Positions 6,235 to 11,756 of a DNA stretch of 23,117 bases are shown piece after piece (position 1 is the stretch's first letter; each line of letters opens with the position of its first letter). The notes under the pieces are model-generated. The model ran no database searches and was not told the origin of the DNA. It saw only the letters and a program-made list of their open reading frames with translations. The stretch spans positions 1 through 23,117 of the IMG/VR virus record IMGVR_UViG_3300027852_000174; one strand, 5' to 3'. This DNA comes from a virus. A program made the translations under genes and the position numbers.

Positions 6235-6394
6235 TTTGTTGCTCCTTTTTAAAGTTTTCAATCGCAGCCTCAATGGTCTGTGCTGCATTTTTTTGTTTTT
6301 TTAGCCAGGCTATTGTTGTTAATTTCAGCCTGGTTGCGTATTGTTTTTTTGGGAATTGGACTGGTTGCCCCCCTCTTTTTTTTTTAATTTTCAC
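6191..6394 (-). CDS. Possible ribbon-helix-helix-type regulator
   Basis: A 67-residue basic protein starting with GTG at 6394, with GGGAGG five bases upstream. After a Lys-rich start it has GGQPVQFPKKQYATRLKLTT, a predicted strand, then the helix TIAWLKKQKN and the segment AAQTIEAAIENFKK. A single strand followed by two helices, with a basic N-terminus, is the layout of small phage ribbon-helix-helix proteins, which dimerise and bind operator DNA. This is inferred from pattern only. If correct, it could control the leftward operon or the dyad near its promoter. It overlaps the next gene by 44 bases. Confidence 0.6.
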   Translation of the reverse strand: MKIKKKRGGQPVQFPKKQYATRLKLTTIAWLKKQKNAAQTIEAAIENFKKEQQNECAKQQRKANGPA

Positions 6395-6405
6395 ATATTC
6401 CTCCC

Positions 6406-6822
6406 TTAAGATAACTTTTCAATCAGGGAGTTAATTTTTTGACCTTCTTCTGAAAGAATGTCAATGTCGGCCTGGATATTTTTGAAATATTCAGGTAGCT
6501 TTTTATTTATTGCTGTAATAATTCGCCTGATTCTGGCGATGCTGCAATTTTCCAAGTCTAAATAATAGTCCCAGGTTTCCCATTCCTCGGAATATGGGTT
6601 GAAGGTCCCCCCCGCTATCATTGTTTTCCCTCTGACCAGGAACAGCTTTTTTTCCGTTTCTTCGCAAATATAGAATTTATAAAGTTCCATGGCCTTATGC
6701 CCTGAAATTTCTTTATCCGTAATCTTTGCCCATATTTGCAGGAAGTCGTTTAGGCTTTTTCTTACCCAGGTTTGCTTTGCTACCATGGCCGATGTTATTG
6801 TTTTGATCTCCTGGTTATTCAT
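6406..6822 (-). CDS. Hypothetical protein, first gene of the distal leftward operon
   Basis: A 138-residue protein starting MNNQEIKTITSAMVAKQTWV. The ATG at 6822 has GGGAG about nine bases upstream. An in-frame ATG at 6864 would lie almost at the predicted transcription start of the promoter at 6873-6901, so it is less likely. The middle has an aromatic-rich, strand-like region (KKLFLVRGKTMIAGGTFNPY, then WETWDYYLDLEN), followed by a helical C-terminus with RIRRIITAINKKLPEYFKNI. No family is recognised. A promoter lies directly upstream and the next gene begins 11 bases after the stop. Confidence 0.7.
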   Translation of the reverse strand: MNNQEIKTITSAMVAKQTWVRKSLNDFLQIWAKITDKEISGHKAMELYKFYICEETEKKLFLVRGKTMIAGGTFNPYSEEWETWDYYLDLENCSIARIRRIITAINKKLPEYFKNIQADIDILSEEGQKINSLIEKLS

Positions 6823-6872
6823 TTTATTTTTCTCCCGTTTTGTTTTTAAAAGTTGTCCCTTCATTTACCTAT

Positions 6873-6901
6873 AATATACTATGTCCATTCTTCGTTGTCA
6901 A
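6873..6901 (-). promoter_or_regulatory. sigma70-type promoter for the distal leftward genes
   Basis: On the minus strand, a perfect -35 box TTGACA (6901 to 6896) is followed by a 17-bp spacer and the -10 box TATATT (6878 to 6873). Transcription would start near 6866, giving a leader of about 45 nt before the ATG at 6822. Confidence 0.75.
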
Positions 6902-6934
6902 GACACTTATTGGGTTATTTTAATAAATGTCTTG
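6899..6934. promoter_or_regulatory. Inverted repeat overlapping the -35 box (operator candidate)
   Basis: CAAGACACTTA (6899-6909) and TAAATGTCTTG (6924-6934) are an inverted repeat matching at 10 of 11 positions with a 14-bp centre. One arm overlaps the TTGACA box of the leftward promoter, so a bound protein could block or help RNA polymerase. As RNA it would form a hairpin after the gene ending at 6941, but no T-run follows. Confidence 0.5.
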
Positions 6935-6940
6935 GTTTTT

Positions 6941-7216
6941 TTAAACCTCAACAATGTTCATAAAGAGGCCAAACTGAAACCAATTGCCAATATAGATCGC
7001 ATCGTCTGCAACCTCGTCAGTCAGACCCTCAATCCCGTCCCTCAAGGTTGTTATTATTTTAATTTTATCGGGGAAATCATTCAACCCAGACTCGATTGAA
7101 AAATTGTTGGCCTCTTTGTCGTAGACCAAAATTGGATTTAATTTTGTTACCTTCCTACACGCTATTTCGTGCAGGGTTTCGTTGAGGTTCCCTAATCTTA
7201 TTTCTGAGAATTTCAT
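6941..7216 (-). CDS. Hypothetical protein
   Basis: A 91-residue acidic protein starting MKFSEIRLGNLNETLHEIAC. The ATG at 7216 has CCGGAGAC eight bases upstream; an in-frame GTG at 7255 would overlap the end of the preceding gene and place this site inside the gene. The sequence looks like a compact alpha/beta domain (KLNPILVYDKEANNFSIESG, then KIKIITTLRDGIEG) ending in a hydrophobic FQFGLFMNIVEV. No family is recognised. It is the last gene of the proximal leftward set; a new promoter follows it. Confidence 0.65.
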   Translation of the reverse strand: MKFSEIRLGNLNETLHEIACRKVTKLNPILVYDKEANNFSIESGLNDFPDKIKIITTLRDGIEGLTDEVADDAIYIGNWFQFGLFMNIVEV

Positions 7217-7247
7217 TTTATTGTCTCCGGTTTTAGTTGTTATATTT

Positions 7248-7472
7248 TTACCCACCCATATAAACTGAGCAGTTCTTTATATCGCCATCGATCCTCATGG
7301 CGAAGATTCGGAATTTTTCATAGTTGTGGGTTGTTACAGCGTCCCACTCTCCGTCTCCATGCAGACGGACAGTGCAAGGGCTATCCATGGGGATTTCTTC
7401 GGACATATCTATCCATTTGTTGTTCTTTAATGGGGTGTCTCCCAGTGTGCATTTTTTTATTTCCTGGAACAT
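7248..7472 (-). CDS. Small hypothetical protein
   Basis: A 74-residue protein starting MFQEIKKCTLGDTPL, with GGGAGAAAG before the ATG. It contains WIDMSEEIPMDSPCTVRLHG, followed by DGEWDAVTTHNYEKF and a short C-terminal strand region (NCSVYMGG). The pattern of short strands and Trp/His residues suggests a small beta-rich domain. No function is recognised. It is 31 bases upstream of the next leftward gene start, consistent with an operon. Confidence 0.65.
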   Translation of the reverse strand: MFQEIKKCTLGDTPLKNNKWIDMSEEIPMDSPCTVRLHGDGEWDAVTTHNYEKFRIFAMRIDGDIKNCSVYMGG

Positions 7473-7516
7473 TTTCTTTCTCCCTGGTTTTAGTTTTAAT
7501 TAATCTCTTGGGTTTG

Positions 7517-7545
7517 GGAGGGGGCTGCTCCCCCCCTCCTTTTTT
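7517..7545 (+). terminator. Terminator-like hairpin facing rightward within leftward genes
   Basis: GGAGGGGG (7517-7524) pairs with CCCCCTCC (7532-7539) and is followed by TTTTTT on the plus strand. It is a good intrinsic terminator for rightward transcription, yet all genes around it run leftward. It could block antisense transcripts; read leftward it has no T-run. Confidence 0.5.
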
Positions 7546-7549
7546 ATCT

Positions 7550-7867
7550 CTATATGTAATCTGTAATAACATCTATACAAGAGTGATCTATTTTGTCATC
7601 GCTATTGATGACATATAAATCTTGTTTTCTGTAGTATTTTACACTACAGTTTTTCGACGCAGAGTGTGTGGCACAAGACTTTGCAAGGCTTTTCCACCAA
7701 GCCCTGAAACACTCTTTGTTGGAGGCTATTATTAATTTCCCTCCAACTCTTTTTGCTACCATATTGCTATCGTTAGCAACCAACCGACCTTTTATCCGGC
7801 TGTCGTTAATGTTTTTCAAGGCTGTTTTGTTCACATTGATGTTTTCTTGAACGGGTATTTTGTACAT
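7550..7867 (-). CDS. Hypothetical basic protein, first leftward gene
   Basis: A 105-residue basic protein starting MYKIPVQENINVNKTALKNI. The ATG at 7867 has AAGGAG eight bases upstream and is preferred over an ATG at 7924. The central part has a Lys/Arg-rich stretch with strand-like VAKRVGGKLIIASNKECF, followed by WWKSLAKSCATHSASKNCSV and a C-terminus ending DHSCIDVITDYI. Four cysteines are scattered without a clear metal-binding spacing. It is nearest the divergent control region, so it is expected to be transcribed from the leftward promoter candidate at 8002-8029. Confidence 0.65.
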   Translation of the reverse strand: MYKIPVQENINVNKTALKNINDSRIKGRLVANDSNMVAKRVGGKLIIASNKECFRAWWKSLAKSCATHSASKNCSVKYYRKQDLYVINSDDKIDHSCIDVITDYI

Positions 7868-8001
7868 TCTCTTTCTCCTTTTTTTTGTTGTTATAAATCT
7901 CTCTCTTACTCTTATATAATGCACAGCTTATGCCATAGTCATGACAATTAATAAAGAGATTGTAACTGCCTGTTTTCCTTATTATATATATTCTATGTGT
8001 C

Positions 8002-8029
8002 ATTTTATGGGTAACTGGTAGAGTGACAA
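8002..8029 (-). promoter_or_regulatory. Candidate leftward promoter
   Basis: On the minus strand, TTGTCA (8029 to 8024), a 16-bp spacer and TAAAAT (8007 to 8002). The -35 box lies in GTGACAAAAAA (8023-8033), which shares its first ten bases with the tandem operator palindromes at 8125-8163. This suggests that the same regulator may touch both promoters. Confidence 0.45.
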
Positions 8030-8124
8030 AAAATGGTAATGTTTTGATGGGAAATGCCCTGCTGATAAGCCTAAATACTATATGTGACTGTGGTGGCACT
8101 GTCTGCTCTACTACATATTGTGTT

Positions 8125-8163
8125 TTGACAAAAATTGTCACTTGGTGACAAAAATTGTCACTT
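8125..8163. promoter_or_regulatory. Two tandem palindromic operator sites
   Basis: The 18-bp sequence TGACAAAAATTGTCACTT occurs twice, at 8126-8143 and 8146-8163, with a 20-bp period (about two helical turns). Each copy is a dyad: TGACAA-AAA-TTGTCA, extended to GTGACAA/TTGTCAC in the second. The centres (about 8133 and 8153) lie at roughly -64 and -44 from the predicted start of rightward transcription, where class II activators bind. The cognate protein is not identified. Confidence 0.75.
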
Positions 8164-8184
8164 TTGGGGGCAGTTGAGAATTAA

Positions 8185-8190
8185 TATAAT
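8185..8190 (+). promoter_or_regulatory. -10 box of the rightward packaging/late operon
   Basis: A perfect TATAAT at 8185-8190. At the 17-bp distance the -35 position reads TTTTGG, which is poor. A strong -10 with a weak -35 and flanking palindromes fits an activator-dependent promoter. The predicted start is near 8197, ahead of the ATG at 8230. Confidence 0.6.
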
Positions 8191-8229
8191 TTGATTTATC
8201 TTTATTTGTCTGATACAGATTCACTTACT

Positions 8230-8754
8230 ATGAAATATCCTGATGATTTACAAAAAAAATATGATCGGTTGACGGAAAAGCAGAAGCGGTTTGTTGATCT
8301 GTGGGATGGGAATGGGACCAATACTGCTGCTTTGGTTCCTTATAATACTCCGAAAGTGGCCGGGTGTCGGTGTTTGAAAAACGTAAGTATTTGTGAACTG
8401 ATTAATTACAAAAAAGATTTAGAGCTTAAACCGGACGTCTTAAGCCGGGATCAGCGGCAAAAGTTTTGGTCTGATGTTGTGACCGGAGAAATAAAAGAAA
8501 AAAAACTTAATAAAGATGGCGTCCTGGTAGAAGTCGCTTGTAAAATGCAAGATCGTATCAAAGCTTCAGAGTTATTAGGGAAATCGGAGGGGGATTTTCT
8601 GTTAAAGTTAGATGTGGGCATAGATCAAGAAATGTTAGATAAAATCCTTGCTGCGTTGCCTGAAGAGTATGCGAGAGCGGTAAAATTGAAATTGTTAGAA
8701 AAACGAGCTCCTGTAATCGACATTAATCCCCTCAAAAATGGAACTGAGGGGTAA
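8230..8754 (+). CDS. terS: Terminase small subunit
   Basis: A 174-residue protein. The N-terminal phrase LTEKQKRFVDLW (residues about 14-25) followed by NGTNTAALVPYNTPKVAGCR and a series of short helices is the signature of Terminase_2/XtmA-type small subunits, which bind the packaging start site and recruit the large subunit. The middle ends with a conserved-type block DRIKASELLGKSEGDF (about 111-126), and the C-terminus is a helix that probably contacts the large subunit. I use the ATG at 8230: in-frame TTG codons at 8191 and 8206 lie at or just past the predicted transcription start. No good ribosome binding site precedes 8230, which is unusual in this window. The large-subunit gene starts three bases after its stop. 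Confidence 0.85.
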   Translation: MKYPDDLQKKYDRLTEKQKRFVDLWDGNGTNTAALVPYNTPKVAGCRCLKNVSICELINYKKDLELKPDVLSRDQRQKFWSDVVTGEIKEKKLNKDGVLVEVACKMQDRIKASELLGKSEGDFLLKLDVGIDQEMLDKILAALPEEYARAVKLKLLEKRAPVIDINPLKNGTEG

Positions 8755-8757
8755 ACT

Positions 8758-10077
8758 ATGCCTGAATCTTCCCCCATTATAACAGAATTGCCCGATCCTG
8801 ATATCTTAGCAGCACTCTTAGTTGCGAAGATGAATCCCGATGCTCTTGAGAGCATGCGCGATGCACATCAAGATAGCTACGATGATATTATAGGGGAAGA
8901 TTTCCCTGAAAAGTTTTTATGCCTGAAAGAGAAAGAACGGTATAAAATTTTCTACGGGGGCAGGGGTGGGGCAAAAAGTTATAGTTTTGCGAAAGCATTA
9001 GTGGCATTGTCGCACACACAGAAAACTCGTATACTATGCACCAGGGAATTTCAATCGAGTATAGCGGACTCTGTACATCGACTCATGTCAGATCAGATCA
9101 GCAACGCAGGGTTAAATAGGTTTTTTAAGGTTACTAAAAAGTCTATAACTCACCAAAATGGCTCGGAGTTTATTTTTAAGGGGCTTCAGAGGTCTATCCA
9201 GGAAATTAAATCGACAGAGGGAATTGACATATGTTGGGTAGAGGAGGCGCAGGCTATATCTGAAAATAGCTGGGAAATTCTAATTCCAACCATCAGAAAG
9301 GAATGCTCTGAAATATGGATAAGCTTTAATCCTGATGATGAAAAAGATCCAACCTTTCAACGATTTGTCACCAATCCACCGCCGAAATCTATTCTCAGGA
9401 AAGTCGGATGGGAAGATAACCCACATTTCCCTGAAACTCTTAATGACGAGCGAAAATATATGTTAGAGAATGATCCAGATGCATATGAACATGTGTGGGG
9501 TGGAGAATGCAGGAAAATATCTGATGCTATTATATTTAGAGGTAGGTTTGAAATATCGTCATTTCTTGAACCGCCTGAGCATGTTCGGAGGTTTTATGGT
9601 CTTGATTACGGATTCTCTGTATCCCCTACCGCATTTATCCGATGTTGGATTATGGAAAAGACATTATATATAGATAGAGAGGCATGGGGGGTTAGAGTAG
9701 AATTAGATGATACTCCTGATTTTTTAAATACAGTCTTGGAACATAAAGAATATCCAATACAGGCAGATTGCGCCAGGCCAGAAACCACAAGTCATCTATG
9801 TAGGAAGGGATATAAGGTTGCAAGTGCACCTAAATGGCCGGGGAGCGTGGAAGATGGCCTTGCAGTGATGAAAGGATTCAGGAAAATAGTCATCCATGAG
9901 CGTTGTCAACGTGCAGCTGAAGATTTCCGGCTGTACAGCTACAAAGTTGACAAGCAGACAAATGAAGTATTGCCGATAATTGTCAAAAAACATGATGATT
10001 GTATTGACGCCATAAGATATGCGCTTTCAAGTATAATAAAGCAATCCAATTTCTTCGACGATTGCGACCTATCATAA
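8758..10077 (+). CDS. terL: Terminase large subunit
   Basis: A 439-residue DNA-packaging motor with an N-terminal ATPase and a C-terminal nuclease. Visible motifs: Walker A GGRGGAKS at 67-74, Walker B IDICWVEEA at 156-164 with the catalytic Glu pair, and the coupling motif SFNP at 189-192. The RNase H-like nuclease has acidic residues in GLDYG (Asp283), ADCARPET (Asp337) and KHDDCIDAIRYAL (Asp414/Asp417). Length and motif order fit the Terminase_3 / Terminase_3C (PBSX-like) group. The first 55 residues precede the ATPase core and may bind the small subunit. A GAGGGG site lies just before the ATG. All catalytic residues seem intact, so it should be active. It docks on the portal encoded at 11753-13576. 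Confidence 0.95.
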   Translation: MPESSPIITELPDPDILAALLVAKMNPDALESMRDAHQDSYDDIIGEDFPEKFLCLKEKERYKIFYGGRGGAKSYSFAKALVALSHTQKTRILCTREFQSSIADSVHRLMSDQISNAGLNRFFKVTKKSITHQNGSEFIFKGLQRSIQEIKSTEGIDICWVEEAQAISENSWEILIPTIRKECSEIWISFNPDDEKDPTFQRFVTNPPPKSILRKVGWEDNPHFPETLNDERKYMLENDPDAYEHVWGGECRKISDAIIFRGRFEISSFLEPPEHVRRFYGLDYGFSVSPTAFIRCWIMEKTLYIDREAWGVRVELDDTPDFLNTVLEHKEYPIQADCARPETTSHLCRKGYKVASAPKWPGSVEDGLAVMKGFRKIVIHERCQRAAEDFRLYSYKVDKQTNEVLPIIVKKHDDCIDAIRYALSSIIKQSNFFDDCDLS

Positions 10078-10083
10078 GAAAAT

Positions 10084-10800
10084 ATGAAAAACAAATCAAT
10101 AATAAGACGTGTTACGCACCCTGAACCCTGGCAGACATACCGTGCCAGACAGGACGAAGCTGTTGTGACCAACCGTGCTTTCGTTGAAAAGCCGTGGTGG
10201 TTCGAGAATACAGAGACAGGCCAGCTATACTATGAAATATATGCCTGCATCGGCTGGCCGACACCAGTTACAGATCAGGGTTTGGGAATACCTGGGTATG
10301 TCGCAATGATAGGCGTTGTGAGACCTTCCAAAACTATAGAGCACATAAGCCCCATTGATGCAGATTTTCAATTGATAGAGGAAGCTGAGAGCCTTGACGT
10401 TAACACCTTGATCGATCATTGCGTTGAGTTGCGGCAGAAATACGGTTTTAAGGATAGTTTTACCGGGGATCCTGAAAAATTCATAACCACACTGGCATTG
10501 AAAAACGAGGAGATCTTGAGGCAGGGGAGCCGGGAACCAATATCGATCACGCCACCTGTCGAGTTTTACGACACGAATAATTTTGAAATCTACGTTAGGG
10601 CCCTGAGAGCGTGTATCCAGTTTGGAAAGAAACGGTTTTTTTTAGGGAGCAACAATATTTTGAAGACCAGAATACAGGAGTTTAGGGCTAATGATCCGGC
10701 TGTGATGGCTACGGGCGGGATGCTGCACACACTACTGAACACCGTGCTGTGGATGAATAGTGCAGAGGACAATAATGTTTATATTTTGAGGGAGGAATAA
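10084..10800 (+). CDS. Unknown protein between terminase and portal
   Basis: A 238-residue protein starting MKNKSIIRRVTHPEPWQTYR. Its middle (GYVAMIGVVRPSKTIEHISP, then an acidic helix through LIEEAESLDVNTLIDHCVEL and KYGF) has a strand-helix rhythm and acidic residues that faintly recall an RNase H-like fold, but no catalytic set can be pointed to. The C-terminal half is helical (ALRACIQFGKKRFFLGSNNI) and ends with a Leu-rich segment containing TGGMLHTLLNTVLWM. Its conserved-looking place between terminase and portal suggests a role in packaging or head assembly; this is inference. The ribosome binding site is weak, and the start lies six bases after the terminase stop. Confidence 0.75.
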   Translation: MKNKSIIRRVTHPEPWQTYRARQDEAVVTNRAFVEKPWWFENTETGQLYYEIYACIGWPTPVTDQGLGIPGYVAMIGVVRPSKTIEHISPIDADFQLIEEAESLDVNTLIDHCVELRQKYGFKDSFTGDPEKFITTLALKNEEILRQGSREPISITPPVEFYDTNNFEIYVRALRACIQFGKKRFFLGSNNILKTRIQEFRANDPAVMATGGMLHTLLNTVLWMNSAEDNNVYILREE

Positions 10801-10805
10801 AGAGT

Positions 10806-11033
10806 ATGGACGTACCATTTGCAGAGATTGAAATTGATTTGGAATTGCTGACAGGTGAGAAGGTGAGCTTCACATGGAAACAGATGCCTATAAAATATAT
10901 CGCTAATGTGCATAATGAAGCCGGTGTGAATTATATGGAGGCTGACGGTCGGGTGGTCTGTGTGCCGTGGCATCAAATAAAAAAATCAAGTTATTACGAA
11001 AAGAAAATAGAGTATTCCTTAAGGGAGGATTAG
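10806..11033 (+). CDS. Small hypothetical protein
   Basis: A 75-residue protein starting MDVPFAEIEIDLELLTGEKV, with GAGGAA before the ATG overlapping the end of the previous gene. Acidic strand-like N-terminus, central KYIANVHNEAGVNYMEADGR and VVCVPWHQIKKSSYYEKK near the end suggest a small beta-rich domain. No family is recognised. It is part of the packaging-portal operon; its TAG stop lies four bases before the next start. Confidence 0.7.
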   Translation: MDVPFAEIEIDLELLTGEKVSFTWKQMPIKYIANVHNEAGVNYMEADGRVVCVPWHQIKKSSYYEKKIEYSLRED

Positions 11034-11037
11034 AGCA

Positions 11038-11307
11038 TTGCCTACTTATGCAATAAACTTAATATGCTGTGGTGCTGGTGCTTTTTTAGCTATCGCCTGT
11101 TTTTTTGCGGGGGCGTTTGTGATGTTTCGGGGTAAGAGCTCTATAGAGGAAGGAGCTGAACAGACCTTCATAGGTGGATCACGGAAAGGAGAGGTGTTTA
11201 CCATCCCCACGAAAGATGGTCCTGACTTCCCCCCTGAGCCTTCGGAGAAAGTTAAACATGTGTTAAAAAAGAATGCTGATTTCTTGAAAAACTTAGGAGG
11301 TAGGTAA
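11038..11307 (+). CDS. Single-pass membrane protein (hypothetical)
   Basis: An 89-residue protein with a TTG start at 11038 and GGAGG nine or so bases upstream. Residues about 5-29 (INLICCGAGAFLAIACFFAG) form one hydrophobic segment, which could be a membrane anchor with a short outside N-terminus. The rest is soluble: a Gly/Glu segment, FIGGSRKGEVFTIPTKDG, a Pro-rich stretch and a C-terminal basic helix. Small anchored proteins of this design occur between terminase and portal genes in many podovirus-like genomes; the role is unknown. Confidence 0.7.
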   Translation: MPTYAINLICCGAGAFLAIACFFAGAFVMFRGKSSIEEGAEQTFIGGSRKGEVFTIPTKDGPDFPPEPSEKVKHVLKKNADFLKNLGGR

Positions 11308-11309
11308 TT

Positions 11310-11756
11310 GTGAGAGTACAATGCCCCGGATGTAAACGCATACAGCATGAAACTACAGAATGTTATCAGCCTAACGTTCTTGTCAACGGTAGCTTTGTGA
11401 AGCTCACAGAAAAGTACCGAAATAGAGGGTGGAATTGCTTTGACGAGGGTGGAGGAAACTATTCTACGACTACAGCGTCAATGATGTTGTGTCCAAGTTG
11501 CGGAATGTCCCTGGCCCCAGGTGGTCGATTAATTATAGCTGAAGATGTGGTTGAGGTTAGGCAGCAATCTCAGGCTGAGAAAAACCAGGCTATTATTGAT
11601 TTTCTCGATTTCGATGATGGCGCAGACCCGGAGGCTGAGTTTTCTATACTTGAATTAGAAAATCCGCTTGAATGCAAATTTTGTGGCAAGGTGTGCGCTA
11701 ACAGAACAGGGCTGGCCAGCCATATGCGAAATAAGCATAAGGAGTTATCGCAATGA
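11310..11756 (+). CDS. Zinc-ribbon plus C2H2 zinc-finger protein
   Basis: A 148-residue protein starting with GTG at 11310 and preceded by TTAGGAGG. It seems to hold two zinc sites. The N-terminal part has CPGC (5-8) and CPSC (61-64), a split zinc ribbon with a long insert. The C-terminal part has CKFCGKVCANRTGLASHMRN followed by KH, a near-canonical C2H2 finger with Cys122, Cys125, His138 and His143. An acidic linker (about 97-118, DFLDFDDGADPEAEF) separates them. C2H2 fingers in phages usually bind DNA. Its stop overlaps the portal start as ATGA at 11753-11756, so it is translated together with the portal. It could act in packaging or late regulation; this is inferred from position. Confidence 0.8.
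   Translation: MRVQCPGCKRIQHETTECYQPNVLVNGSFVKLTEKYRNRGWNCFDEGGGNYSTTTASMMLCPSCGMSLAPGGRLIIAEDVVEVRQQSQAEKNQAIIDFLDFDDGADPEAEFSILELENPLECKFCGKVCANRTGLASHMRNKHKELSQ

Larger units (their letters stand above)
7868..8229. other. Divergent intergenic control region
   Basis: About 360 bases separate the leftward gene starting at 7867 from the rightward gene starting at 8230. No convincing gene is present in any frame. It contains a leftward promoter candidate (8002-8029), two tandem palindromes (8125-8163) and a rightward -10 box (8185-8190). The rest is AT-rich with no structure I can support. Confidence 0.7.

Noticed and set aside
6689-7099. Rightward open frames within the leftward cluster
   Set aside because: They have no ribosome binding sites, hydrophobic-biased shadow composition, and lie opposite well-supported leftward genes.
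7806-8141. 111-codon leftward open frame in the control region
   Set aside because: It overlaps the start of a better-supported leftward gene, has no ribosome binding site and covers promoter and operator sequences.
8191-8229. TTG start at 8191 for the small terminase
   Set aside because: The codon follows directly on the -10 box, ahead of the predicted transcription start, and has no ribosome binding site; the ATG at 8230 fits better.
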